Source: Kiritimatiellia bacterium
GTDB lineage: Bacteria; Verrucomicrobiota; Kiritimatiellia; RFP12; UBA1067
Assembly: GCA_024405255.1 (NCBI GenBank)
Contig: JAKSOY010000054.1
Span: 1-20,852 of the forward strand
Direction: 5' to 3'
DNA length: 20,852 nt
Shown one piece after another: positions 1-10,391 of the stretch (position 1 is its first letter; every line of letters begins with the position of its first letter). Under the pieces are notes generated by a model. That model had not been told where the DNA came from and ran no database searches. It was given only the letters and a program-made list of their open reading frames with translations. A program made the position numbers and the translations under genes.

Positions 1-3078
<3,078 letters not shown>

Positions 3079-3082
<4 letters not shown>

Positions 3083-3762
3083 GCGCACGTCTCCACAAAG
3101 CGGCGGGCATTCGCCGCCACAGCCGCTTCAATCGCGTCCGGCGTCACGCCACGCAATTCCGCCAGTTTCGCCACGAGCTGCGCCACCAGCGCCGCCTGGG
3201 ACGGTTCCTCGGCGGATCGCTCCGGCGATGTGTAGTCCTGATCGGTCTCCAGGAGAAGACGATCAAGCGGCAGCGTCCTGGCCATGTCGTGATAGTTGAC
3301 GGCGTGGTCGTTCAACAATGCGGGCCCGAGCGACACAAAACCGTTGTGCGCGAAAATGTCGGGAAGAAGTCCCGTCGAGCGGGAGAATCCGTGATAGAGA
3401 AAGGCGGGGATGCGGTCCGCAAAAGGCAGACAGGCCTTGTACACCTCGCCCCAGCATTTCGCACCGTGCAACACGACAGGACGATGCAGTTCGGCCGCGA
3501 GGGCCAGCTGGGCCGTGAATAGCGCATATTGGGCAGGCGTCGTCGTTTTCGTCTTCAGGCGGTCGAGTCCGATCTCGCCCACGCCGGCCGAAGGATCCGC
3601 CGCCAACTGGTTCCGCACATCGGCAATCGCGGACGCCCCATCGAGAATCTCAGGCGCCTGCCACGGATGAAATCCCCAGAAGCGCACCTCGCGTTCATCG
3701 ACCGCCAGAAACGTCGCATACGTCTGGCGATGAAAATGGGCATCGATCATCATTGGACTCAC
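3079..3762 (-). CDS. TatD-family metal-dependent hydrolase/DNase
   Basis: This 227-residue protein has the TatD metal-site signatures: DAHFH (H9, H11), GEIGLD (E63), VLHG (H99), YHGF (H124) and ETDQDY (D174). TatD proteins are cytoplasmic TIM-barrel metalloenzymes, several with Mg-dependent 3'-5' exonuclease activity linked to DNA repair or degradation. At 227 residues it is somewhat short for the family (about 260), mainly through a short N-terminal half. The start is either GTG at 3762, which overlaps the previous stop as GTGA, or the ATGs at 3753 and 3750. A GGAAGG lies only 3 bases before the GTG and 12 before the first ATG, so neither is clearly favoured. It lies between the GH97-like gene and the SNF2 gene, overlapping both. 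The neighbouring SNF2 helicase makes a DNA-related role plausible. Confidence 0.88.
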
Positions 3763-4376
3763 ATTCCTTCCATTCGTACCGTCAAGAGGAATCCGCCCCC
3801 GCGCGCGAGTTCCAGAAAGATGCGCGCATCAGGTCCCACATCCGCCAGCGTCTCCTGTACGACACCGGCGGCCTGCGCTTCAGGCGTGTCCTTTGCGTTC
3901 GGGTCGCGCACAACTTCCACGCGAAAGGCCGAACACGGAGGTCGCATCTGCGCAGGCGAGCGCCAGAGGTCCTCCACGCGCACCGTCAGCACGAGCGGTT
4001 CCGCCGTCACGGCGCCAACCAACCAACCCTCGCGTGTCGCGCGGGCAAAGAGGATGAATTCGTCTGGCTCGCCGCGCAGCACGCGCAAAGCACCTGCCGC
4101 ATCGTCCGCGAGCACGGCGAACGCCGCGCGGGCGGACCGCGTGACGCCCGCACCGAAAACCGACGCGGGTCCTGGGGCGCGCACAAACGGGAAAACAGCA
4201 AAGGCGGCGGTCAGGAGAGCCCGACCATCCGCCAGTTCAAGCGACGCCATCGGCGGCTCGACAGCGAGCCGCGCCGCGGCGAGATCCGCCGCGCGCCGCC
4301 AGGTCCGCACGGGCCCGTTGGGACTCGACGTGGTCAACACGCCGTCGTTCCAAGCGAGTGTGCCGACTGCGGTCAC
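3759..4376 (-). CDS. Small protein resembling the C-terminal part of a GH97 glycosidase (possible remnant)
   Basis: This 205-residue reading frame starts at GTG 4376, which overlaps the S1-gene stop as GTGA. No convincing ribosome-binding site precedes it, so translation probably depends on coupling. Residues about 97-203 look to me like the C-terminal beta-sandwich of GH97 glycosidases: a LRGEPDEFILFAR stretch, then GWLVGAVTAEPLVL, FRVEVVRD, and a closing ARGGGFLLTVR. The short stretch PFVRAPGPASV (63-73) resembles the end of the GH97 barrel, but no catalytic barrel is present. There is no signal peptide, whereas GH97 enzymes are usually secreted. It could be a degraded and repurposed GH97 gene or an unrelated beta-rich protein. 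The resemblance comes from memory of the family pattern and is not a computed match. Confidence 0.55.
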   Translation of the reverse strand: MTAVGTLAWNDGVLTTSSPNGPVRTWRRAADLAAARLAVEPPMASLELADGRALLTAAFAVFPFVRAPGPASVFGAGVTRSARAAFAVLADDAAGALRVLRGEPDEFILFARATREGWLVGAVTAEPLVLTVRVEDLWRSPAQMRPPCSAFRVEVVRDPNAKDTPEAQAAGVVQETLADVGPDARIFLELARGGGFLLTVRMEGM

Positions 4377-5338
4377 AACTTCAATCCGGCAAAGGCGCTG
4401 CCGATGTTCGAGAACGAATCGGTCTTGCCCTCGTTCGCGCTCATCCAGTCCTGCACGTCCTGCGCCTCAGCCTCGGCCGCGAGCTCTTCGGGGGTACGGG
4501 GCTTGAGGGGCTTCGCCTGCGTCTGACGGATCGAGAGCGAAATGCGCTCGCGCTCCCAATCGATCGACAGCACCTTGACCGTCACGAGGTCGCCCTCCTT
4601 GACGAAGTCGCTCGGCTTGACCACCTTGTCCCACGAGATTTCACGCACGGGCACGAGGCCCTCCACGCCGCCGAGATCGACAAACGCGCCGAAGTCCAGC
4701 ACCTTCACAATCGTGCCGTTGCGCGTCTGGTCCACCGCCAGCGTGTCGCGCAGATAGTCCTTGGCGACCTGCAGTTCCTTTTCCTGCACGGCCCGACGGC
4801 TCACGATGAGATTCGCCCCGCGATCGTCCTTGCCGTATTCCTGCACGAGGAACTGGAAGGTCTTGCCCACGTAGGGATTCTCGGCGCCTTCGGGAATCTG
4901 CTTGCGGAAGCGCTCGATCTGCGAATACGGGCAGAACCCGCGCTGGCCGCACACGGTCACTTCGTAGCCGCCCTTCACTTCCTTCTCGACCTTGCCCTCG
5001 AGCGCGAGACCGCTGTCGTACGCGCGCTGGATCGTCTGGTCGAGCGACACGACCGCGGCGCTCTCCGCCACGTCGGCCTTCGCGAACAGGAAGGCGTCCT
5101 TCTGCATCGCGACGAACTGCACCTCGACCTCGTCGTTGCGCATGACCGTCACGTCGCCTTCGTCGTCGGTCACGTCCTCGATCGGCAGCAGGCCCACGCT
5201 CTTCGCGTTCACGTCCAGCGTGACGAACGCCTCGCCCACGGTGACCACACGGGCCTTCACCGTATCACCGGGATTGAAACCCTTACGGTAGTTGCGCAAC
5301 TGCTGGTCCAGCAACGCGCCGAAATCGAAATCCTTCAT
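4373..5338 (-). CDS. S1-domain RNA-binding protein (ribosomal protein S1-like, three repeats)
   Basis: This 321-residue protein has three OB-fold S1 repeats at roughly 22-90, 112-183 and 205-272. The third is the most canonical (NGTIVKVLDFGAFVDLGG, EGLVPVREISW, VTVKVLSID, RISLSIR). S1 proteins bind single-stranded mRNA and, as part of or associated with the 30S subunit, help load mRNAs with weak Shine-Dalgarno sites. Canonical S1 of Gram-negatives has six repeats, so this is a short S1 or an S1 paralogue. The frame is open further upstream, but the ATG at 5338 is preferred: AAAGGA lies about 10 bases upstream and a strong promoter lies just beyond. It heads a four-gene overlapping run (GH97-like, TatD, SNF2). 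The C-terminal tail (about 275-321) is acidic and non-S1. Confidence 0.88.
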   Translation of the reverse strand: MKDFDFGALLDQQLRNYRKGFNPGDTVKARVVTVGEAFVTLDVNAKSVGLLPIEDVTDDEGDVTVMRNDEVEVQFVAMQKDAFLFAKADVAESAAVVSLDQTIQRAYDSGLALEGKVEKEVKGGYEVTVCGQRGFCPYSQIERFRKQIPEGAENPYVGKTFQFLVQEYGKDDRGANLIVSRRAVQEKELQVAKDYLRDTLAVDQTRNGTIVKVLDFGAFVDLGGVEGLVPVREISWDKVVKPSDFVKEGDLVTVKVLSIDWERERISLSIRQTQAKPLKPRTPEELAAEAEAQDVQDWMSANEGKTDSFSNIGSAFAGLKL

Positions 5339-5375
5339 TTGACTTGTATCCTTTATGCTTGAAAATCGGGCGGAT

Positions 5376-5404
5376 ATTATAGCGCATTCTGCGCGCCGCC
5401 ACAA
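5376..5404 (-). promoter_or_regulatory. Sigma70-type promoter of the S1 operon
   Basis: On the minus strand the -35 is TTGTGG (5404-5399) and the -10 is a perfect TATAAT (5381-5376), with a 17-base spacer. Transcription should begin near 5369, giving a leader of about 30 bases that contains the AAAGGA ribosome-binding site. The -35 lies 7 bases past the aquaporin stop, so aquaporin transcripts may also read into the S1 operon. Confidence 0.75.
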
Positions 5405-5410
5405 GGAAGA

Positions 5411-6142
5411 TCACGCGGTAACCGCGACTTTCCACGGAATCGCGGCATAGAGCGCAACGGCCGCGAGCGCGCCGAGGATAGGCGCCACGACGGGGATGAG
5501 CGCATAGCCCCAGTTGGAGGGGCCCTTCCCCGGTACGGGCAGCAGCGCATGCGCCAGACGCGGTGCGAGATCGCGCGCCGGATTGATCGCGTAGCCCGTG
5601 AGGCCGCCGAGGGACATGCCGATCGACACGATGATGCCGAAGACGAGGAAGTTGCCGAGTCCGCCCGCGCAGCCCATCACCTGGGCAATGCCCTTGATCG
5701 CGAACACGAGCACGAACGTGCCGACGAATTCCGACAGGAAATTGCGGACCTTGTGCGGCACCGCCGGTGCCGTACAGAAGCAGGCGCGCTTGACCGTGGC
5801 GTTCTCGGTCGCCTTGAACTGGTCATAGAAAAGCAGCAACACCAGCGCCGCCCCGAGGAAACCGCCGATCATCTGTCCACCGAGGTAGGCAGGCACGAGA
5901 TTCCACGCAACCGAACCATCCGCCGCCAGGGCGAGCGTGAGCGCCGGGTTGAAGTGCGCGCCGCTGGAGGTGCCGAAGATGAACGCCGGCAGCATCACGG
6001 CGAGTCCCCAGCCGAAGGTGATCTGCACCGGGCCAGCGCCCTTCATGCCCGACTTTTCCAGCAGCACATTCGCCACCACGCCGTTGCCGAGCAGAATCAG
6101 CAGCGCCGTTCCAATCAACTCCGCCAAGAACACCAACAACAT
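5411..6142 (-). CDS. MIP-family aquaglyceroporin (glycerol facilitator-like)
   Basis: This 243-residue, six-helix channel protein has both half-helix NPA motifs: AHFNPALTL (NPA at 65-67) and GYAINPARD (NPA at 187-189). The Arg after the second NPA belongs to the selectivity filter. The following Asp, with Arg four residues on (NPARDLAPR), matches the glycerol-facilitator subgroup rather than strict water channels, so it probably passes glycerol or small polyols across the inner membrane. The frame extends upstream to 6268, but the ATG at 6142 is chosen because AAAGGAG lies about 7 bases upstream and the protein then begins directly at the first helix (MLLVFLAELIGT). No glycerol kinase or dehydrogenase gene lies nearby. 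It is divergent from the pilus operon. Confidence 0.92.
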   Translation of the reverse strand: MLLVFLAELIGTALLILLGNGVVANVLLEKSGMKGAGPVQITFGWGLAVMLPAFIFGTSSGAHFNPALTLALAADGSVAWNLVPAYLGGQMIGGFLGAALVLLLFYDQFKATENATVKRACFCTAPAVPHKVRNFLSEFVGTFVLVFAIKGIAQVMGCAGGLGNFLVFGIIVSIGMSLGGLTGYAINPARDLAPRLAHALLPVPGKGPSNWGYALIPVVAPILGALAAVALYAAIPWKVAVTA

Positions 6143-6215
6143 CTTCGTTCTCCTTTTCTCGTTGTGCCGGTTCGCGTCCGCCTCGATGCGGACGATCCCC
6201 AAGCGTGCGGACACA

Positions 6216-6244
6216 AGTATACCATAATCCATCCCCCGTGAAAA
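6216..6244 (-). promoter_or_regulatory. Extended -10 promoter of the aquaglyceroporin gene
   Basis: On the minus strand the -35 is TTTTCA (6244-6239), the spacer is 17 bases and the -10 is TATACT (6221-6216), preceded by TGG (extended -10). The leader to the ATG would be about 67 bases. The 11-mer TATGGTATACT recurs in the DEAD-box helicase promoter at 14701-14711. Confidence 0.65.
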
Positions 6245-6259
6245 GCCCGCGTAATTTTC

Positions 6260-6288
6260 ACCACACAAGTCACATTTTTTGTTATAAT
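6260..6288 (+). promoter_or_regulatory. Extended -10 promoter of the Flp pilus operon
   Basis: A perfect TATAAT at 6283-6288 is preceded by TGT (extended -10) and a run of six T (6275-6280). The -35 position (6260-6265, ACCACA) matches consensus only at its last three bases. Transcription should start near 6295, which is the A of the first pilin ATG, so the first message would be leaderless. Confidence 0.6.
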
Positions 6289-6294
6289 AATGTC

Positions 6295-6459
6295 ATGAAA
6301 TCATTGCGGCCAAAGGTCAAGTCCGGACAGACAATGCTCGAATACATCATCGTGTTCGTGGCATTGCTGGGTGTATTGGGCGCGATCCGACTGTTCGTCT
6401 CTGCCGCCCATTCATCGGCCGAGCGAACGACGCAACTCGTCACATGCGAGTATCCCTAA
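6295..6459 (+). CDS. Flp-type pilin paralogue, very short
   Basis: This 54-residue protein has a basic N terminus, a prepilin cleavage site after G11, and a mature start QTMLEY carrying the Glu5-Tyr6 pair typical of Flp pilins, followed by one hydrophobic helix. The mature chain would be only about 43 residues and ends TCEYP with a single Cys. It resembles the next gene strongly over the leader and first helix (both begin MKSL and share KSG/KKG-QTM-EYII), so the two are probably tandem duplicates. No Shine-Dalgarno site precedes the ATG at 6295, which coincides with the predicted transcription start. It could be a minor pilin or an adaptor subunit. The frame is open upstream, but earlier starts lie before the promoter. 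Confidence 0.72.
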   Translation: MKSLRPKVKSGQTMLEYIIVFVALLGVLGAIRLFVSAAHSSAERTTQLVTCEYP

Positions 6460-6490
6460 CGGTTTCATCAACAAGAAAGGACACACTGAC

Positions 6491-6715
6491 ATGAAGAGCC
6501 TCAAAACCAAAAAGGGCCAGACGATGGTCGAATACATCATCATCGTGGCACTCATCGCGATTTCCCTGATCGCCGTGTTCACGTATTTCGGCCGTGGCGT
6601 CGGCAAGAAGGTCGCAGGTGCGACGGCGGCGATCTCCGAGGAAGAAGGCAACAAGGCCAAGCAGTCCGTGGAATCGCTCGACGAGAACACGATCAAGCGT
6701 CTCGGCGAAAACTAA
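6491..6715 (+). CDS. flp: Flp-type major pilin candidate (Tad pilus)
   Basis: This 74-residue prepilin has a short basic leader ending at G9, then QTMVEYIIIVALIAISLIAVF with the Glu5-Tyr6 signature, and a hydrophilic helical tail (about 65-residue mature chain). Flp pilins are cut by a dedicated prepilin peptidase in the inner membrane and assembled into adhesive Tad pili. The ATG at 6491 has AAAGGA about 10 bases upstream, a much better initiation signal than the preceding paralogue has. Its position ahead of the TadE/TadG-like, CpaB, CpaF and TadB genes supports it as the main fibre subunit. The symbol is used in the family sense. Confidence 0.86.
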   Translation: MKSLKTKKGQTMVEYIIIVALIAISLIAVFTYFGRGVGKKVAGATAAISEEEGNKAKQSVESLDENTIKRLGEN

Positions 6716-6741
6716 TCCCCCGCTTGGAGAGGGTTCTGTCC

Positions 6742-7287
6742 TTGACGCCCAGAAGAAGAGCCCCTGCCGGACAGGCGATGATCGAAACGATCGTCGTCCT
6801 GTTTTTCCTGTGCATGGTCTTCTTCTGGGTTTACGAGTACACGACCGTTCTCACGAACCACACGATCCTCGACTACGCCGCCGCACGCGCCGCGCGTGCC
6901 CGCACGGTGGGGTTCAACGACTTCATGATCACGAAGACCGTGCGGATCGCCACGATGGCGACCGCCGGCCGGTGCCGCACGCAGGACGACGAGGGCAACT
7001 CCCTTTCGACAAGCGCGCTCATCAATCGCATGGGGTCCTACCTGCAAGCAGAGAACGACGCCGAAACACGCGGCATTCTCGACTTCCCCTTCTGGGAAGG
7101 ATCGAAGCTCGGCTGGGACTGCTCGGAGCCCGGTGGCGACGTGAACGAACTCACGATGCGCGTCTGGCAGAGCCGTCCGCTCTACGGCAACGGCGAAGAA
7201 GAACTGGATTCCAAGATCGACGGCCGCCTGTACAAGCTGCAGGGCGAGGCCCATATCGAGGGACATTATCCTTTCTATCTGCAGTGA
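6742..7287 (+). CDS. TadE-like pseudopilin, first copy
   Basis: This 181-residue protein has a basic leader, a prepilin-like cleavage site after G10 followed by QAMIE (Glu5 retained), one membrane helix (about 16-35), and a periplasmic domain that opens with the TadE-like stretch ILDYAAARAARA. TadE proteins are processed by the same peptidase as Flp and are needed for pilus assembly. The preferred start is TTG at 6742, which has GGAGAGGG 8 bases upstream; a TTG at 6724 also opens the frame but lies 5' of that site. The C-terminal domain (about 60-181) is larger than a minimal TadE and I do not recognise it. Confidence 0.75.
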   Translation: MTPRRRAPAGQAMIETIVVLFFLCMVFFWVYEYTTVLTNHTILDYAAARAARARTVGFNDFMITKTVRIATMATAGRCRTQDDEGNSLSTSALINRMGSYLQAENDAETRGILDFPFWEGSKLGWDCSEPGGDVNELTMRVWQSRPLYGNGEEELDSKIDGRLYKLQGEAHIEGHYPFYLQ

Positions 7288-7410
7288 TTGGGATGGGGAA
7301 GGTTAAAGATTAAAAGTTAAAGGTTAAAGATCGTGGTTGGGGATTAGAGGTTAGGGTTGAGGGTTAAAGATTGTGGGGTGGAATTGGTTGTGGATTGCGA
7401 GAGTTAATTA
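7288..7410 (+). repeat. C-poor spacer with telomere-like GGTTAAAGAT repeats
   Basis: This 123-base gap inside the pilus operon contains almost no C on the plus strand. GGTTAAAGAT occurs at 7301-7310, 7322-7331 and 7362-7371. The last two extend to 15-mers differing at one base (GGTTAAAGATCGTGG and GGTTAAAGATTGTGG), with AGTTAAA at 7315 and GGTTAGGGTTGAGGG at 7349-7363 between them. G tracts at 7339-7342, 7354-7356, 7361-7363 and 7375-7378 could allow a weak G-quadruplex. No hairpin terminator or clear promoter is seen. Confidence 0.7.
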
Positions 7411-8829
7411 GTGAAGAGAGAAAGAAAGAGACAGGGCCAGATCATTCTGGTGATGGCGTTCATGATGCTCGGGCTTTTGTTCCTGATGCTCGTGAACGCG
7501 GACGTCTTTCTCGCCATTCGCGGCAAGGGGCGTCTGCAGAATGCGGGCGACGCCGCCGCACTGGCCGCTGCGCGCTGGCAGGGCATCACGCTGAACGGCA
7601 TCGGCGCACTCAATCTGGCGCAAGTGGACATCGCGTGCAAATACGCCGCGTCGCCCTCTCAATTCACGAACCTGGTCGCCGGCGTGCAGCATCTGCAGGA
7701 GCGTCTCGTCTTCGCGGGACCCTGCGCGGGACTTTACGCCTCGCAGTGCATCGCCGCGAAAAACGGTATGAATGTCGATCCCGGCATGACACGCCTTGTG
7801 AACGACTCCATCTCGGGTGCGGCAAAGTATGTGCCCGGTACGCCCTCGTGGCCGACCAAGAGCGAGGACTATGCGATGATGCTGCGCGGGGCCGTGGCGG
7901 ACGGCGTCTACGCGGGCTGCGACAATGCGCAGTTCTTCAACTATTCCGCCGGCGGTTCGCATCCCCTTTACAACCGCGCCTTCTATCAGGCCGTCGACAG
8001 CGAAGACTGGTGTTGGTTCTTCCTGCGCGACGACATGTTCAATCTGCTCAAGAATTTCAACGGCTGGGGCGATGTGCCGGCAGGGTCCACCGTCTCGCCG
8101 ACCAATCCCGAGTTCTACCCCGTTGCGGTCAGCCGTTTCTTCGGCGCGCTGCGCGATGTCGATCCGGACCGCAATGGCAACCGCATCCGCCGCAATGTAA
8201 TCGACCTCGCGCGCCGGGCCGGCTGCGAAAACGTGAACGAAGCGACGTTCGACCAGTGCGGCGTGCTCACGAACGACTATGCCTTTTCCTGGTATGTCTA
8301 CAACGGCGACTGGCGCGCGTGGACGGAAATGCACCGCGGGGGACCCGACCAGCTGCCGTTGCGAAGCGACGTGCAGCCCAAGTACGACGTCTTCGGTTGT
8401 TCGTCCGTGACGCGCGTGGTGAGTACGATCAAGCCGCTCACACCTGGCACGTCCGAACGCGAGAACCTGTGGACCGCCGCAGCCAAGCCCTTCGGCGAAA
8501 TCGACGGACGCACCGTCACGCTCGACGGCGAACTGCCGCTCGTCACGCCCGCCTTCACCGCCGTACGCCTCATCATGCTCGCAGGCGCCTCGGAAGCGCG
8601 CCAGAACATGGCCGAAGACGACTGGGTCGTCCACACGCGCGACCATGTCGCCTCCTGCGCCGAGGGCAAGACCATCGGCGGTTGCCGCTATTGCATGATT
8701 CTCGACAAGTGGGACAAGGCGTCATTCCGGCAGAAAGGCGTCATCTGGCTCGAACGCAACAGCGACCAATGCATCGTCCATACAGGCGGTGGGGGCGGTC
8801 CCTCAGGAGGTACACGCCATGCACGCTAA
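7411..8829 (+). CDS. TadG-like Flp pilus assembly envelope protein
   Basis: This 472-residue protein opens with a basic leader, RQGQII, a membrane helix at about 11-33, and then KGRLQNAGDAAALAAARWQG, the signature of the TadG-like N-terminal domain that follows the helix. The rest is a large extracytoplasmic region rich in Trp, Asn and Cys (12 Cys by my count, including GGCRYC near the end). I see no von Willebrand A (MIDAS) motif of the kind found in many TadG proteins. The start is GTG at 7411 with only a weak GCGAGAG upstream. The end overlaps the next gene by 11 bases. It probably anchors or helps assemble the pilus in the periplasm. Confidence 0.72.
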   Translation: MKRERKRQGQIILVMAFMMLGLLFLMLVNADVFLAIRGKGRLQNAGDAAALAAARWQGITLNGIGALNLAQVDIACKYAASPSQFTNLVAGVQHLQERLVFAGPCAGLYASQCIAAKNGMNVDPGMTRLVNDSISGAAKYVPGTPSWPTKSEDYAMMLRGAVADGVYAGCDNAQFFNYSAGGSHPLYNRAFYQAVDSEDWCWFFLRDDMFNLLKNFNGWGDVPAGSTVSPTNPEFYPVAVSRFFGALRDVDPDRNGNRIRRNVIDLARRAGCENVNEATFDQCGVLTNDYAFSWYVYNGDWRAWTEMHRGGPDQLPLRSDVQPKYDVFGCSSVTRVVSTIKPLTPGTSERENLWTAAAKPFGEIDGRTVTLDGELPLVTPAFTAVRLIMLAGASEARQNMAEDDWVVHTRDHVASCAEGKTIGGCRYCMILDKWDKASFRQKGVIWLERNSDQCIVHTGGGGGPSGGTRHAR

Positions 8830-9238
8830 ACGCGGACAGGCCGCCATCGAATTCGCCGTGTGCGTGTTCGCGTTCGCACTGCTGCTGAGTGCGATCTTCA
8901 CCTTTGCCAGCATCATTCCCGAATCGACGCGCATCCAGAGCATGGTGCGCGCGATGGCGGGACGCAACGCGCAGTCGGGCACGGGGTTGGCGGAAGGCAA
9001 CCTGCCCGAGCGCACGCTCGACAATCTGCCGCTCGCGCTGAGGTCCGTACCGGCCATCGACCTCGTCCACGAAACGCTCGACTTCACGGTCGACTTGGAC
9101 GAACTTGCCGCCACCTACATGTTCGGCGAAGACGGCAAGAGCGAACTCAAGATCCGCGAGGAATCCTCGCTGCCCGCGATGGGACTGCCGGACTTCACGC
9201 CCGCCACGGGCATCACCCAGGAGGAGGGATTGCTATGA
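8819..9238 (+). CDS. TadE-like pseudopilin, second copy
   Basis: This 139-residue protein has a very short leader with a cleavage site after G6, then QAAIEF with Glu5, and a single hydrophobic helix (about 10-32). A hydrophilic domain without cysteine follows. The ATG at 8819 has a perfect AGGAGG 8 bases upstream, inside the end of the TadG-like gene. The stop codon overlaps the next ATG as ATGA. Together with the copy at 6742 this gives the locus two TadE-type pseudopilins, matching the TadE/TadF pairs of other Tad systems, although I cannot assign which is which. Confidence 0.77.
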   Translation: MHAKRGQAAIEFAVCVFAFALLLSAIFTFASIIPESTRIQSMVRAMAGRNAQSGTGLAEGNLPERTLDNLPLALRSVPAIDLVHETLDFTVDLDELAATYMFGEDGKSELKIREESSLPAMGLPDFTPATGITQEEGLL

Positions 9239-9558
9239 AGCGCCGTTTGATACTCGCCGCCCTTCTTGGCGTCGTTCTTTTGGCCGGCGGATGGATTTTC
9301 CACACGCGTACCGTGCCGGCCGACGCGGACTACAAGGGCACCTTCAACGGTTCGCACGAAGTCGCCGTCTGGTTCGAACACGGCACCGCCGTCGATGCCG
9401 CCACCAAGGCCGCCGAAGACTACCGTCAGGCCGGCTGGCAGGAACTTCCCGTCTCGACCGACACCTTCAAGGTCTTCGCCAAAGGGCAGCGCAGCGCCGC
9501 CCTTCTCGCCGAAGATCTTCCAACCGGCGTTCGCGTCACGGAATTGAAACGCAAATGA
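9235..9558 (+). CDS. Unrecognised single-helix membrane protein of the pilus operon
   Basis: This 107-residue protein has a basic start, a hydrophobic segment at about 4-21 that could be an uncleaved anchor or signal peptide, and a small domain of about 80 residues after it (GSHEVAVWFEHG, DYRQAGWQELP, VFAKGQRSAALLAEDL, ending in basic residues). I do not recognise the family. The ATG at 9235 overlaps the previous stop as ATGA and has GGAGGAGGG just upstream, so it is translated together with TadE and expressed with CpaB, whose gene starts 17 bases downstream. A role in pilus assembly or as a partner of CpaB is likely from context alone. Confidence 0.75.
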   Translation: MKRRLILAALLGVVLLAGGWIFHTRTVPADADYKGTFNGSHEVAVWFEHGTAVDAATKAAEDYRQAGWQELPVSTDTFKVFAKGQRSAALLAEDLPTGVRVTELKRK

Positions 9559-9575
9559 TTTAAACAAAGGACACC

Positions 9576-10391
9576 ATGAAACAGAAAATCGTTCTGATCA
9601 TCGCCATTCTCGCGGGGCTTTTGGCCGCGATTCTCACGCGGACCTACCTTTCGTCGAAAGACGCCGAGTTTCTTAAGTTGAAACTCGCCTGGAACGAAGC
9701 GCACGGGACAATGGACGTCCTCTGCTACGGCAAGGACGTACCGAGCGGTACGGTCCTCCAAGAAAGCGACGTTCGATTCCGTGAGGTACCGAAGACAGGC
9801 CTGCGGGGACAGGCCCTCACGAAGGAAATGGCCAATGAGATCTACGGGCGCAAGATCATCAGTGGCCACCGCAAGGGTGAACTCATCTTCTGGAGCGACC
9901 TTGAAGGTGGTAATCCGACCAGCAATGGTCTCGCCGCCGACATCAACCGGAAAATGCGCGCCGTTTCAATCAACGCTTCTGGAGCGTCTGCCGTGAGCGG
10001 CATGGTGAAGCCGAACGACCATGTGGACGTCATCGGAACCTTCAGCTTCCCGAAGGCGGGCCCGGACGGGAAAATGATCGAAGAGCTTGTCACCTGCACG
10101 ATGCTGCAGAACGTGCTCGTACTCGCCACTGGCAAAGATACAGCCAAGACGTCTAACGCCTACAACTTCGGCGGGTCCAACTATTCGACCGTCACACTGG
10201 AGGTCACGCCGCGTGAAGCCGAGATGCTCGTTTTCTGCGAGCAGATCAAGGGCCGCCTCGCGCTCACCCTGCGTAATCGGAATGACACCTCGTACGAGAA
10301 GGAACTGCCGCAGGTCAACTTCGAGAAGATCCGGTCCGAGATCGAAGACCTCAACCTCAAGCGCCAGAATGAGATGGGAGGAAAACGCTAA
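9576..10391 (+). CDS. cpaB: CpaB/RcpC-type Flp pilus assembly protein
   Basis: This 271-residue protein has an N-terminal membrane helix (about 4-22), then an SAF-like domain (about 50-105: GKDVPSGTVLQESDVRFREVP, GRKIISGHRKGELI). The CpaB/RcpC core follows, including the typical RAVSINASGASAVSGMVKPNDHVDVI region and VTLEVTPREAEMLVF. RcpC/CpaB acts in the periplasm with the secretin RcpA/CpaC, probably stabilising the outer-membrane pore; no secretin gene is present in this window. The ATG has AAAGGA about 7 bases upstream. Its stop overlaps the next start as TAATG. Confidence 0.88.
   Translation: MKQKIVLIIAILAGLLAAILTRTYLSSKDAEFLKLKLAWNEAHGTMDVLCYGKDVPSGTVLQESDVRFREVPKTGLRGQALTKEMANEIYGRKIISGHRKGELIFWSDLEGGNPTSNGLAADINRKMRAVSINASGASAVSGMVKPNDHVDVIGTFSFPKAGPDGKMIEELVTCTMLQNVLVLATGKDTAKTSNAYNFGGSNYSTVTLEVTPREAEMLVFCEQIKGRLALTLRNRNDTSYEKELPQVNFEKIRSEIEDLNLKRQNEMGGKR

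Noticed and set aside
7301..7376. CRISPR array or tandem repeat array.
   Set aside because: The repeat units are only 10-15 bases, irregularly spaced and degenerate, with no unique spacers of constant length and no cas genes nearby.
7408..8646. A 412-codon minus-strand frame.
   Set aside because: It is antisense to the TadG-like gene, which has the TadG N-terminal signature and fits the operon. The minus-strand product has no recognisable motif.
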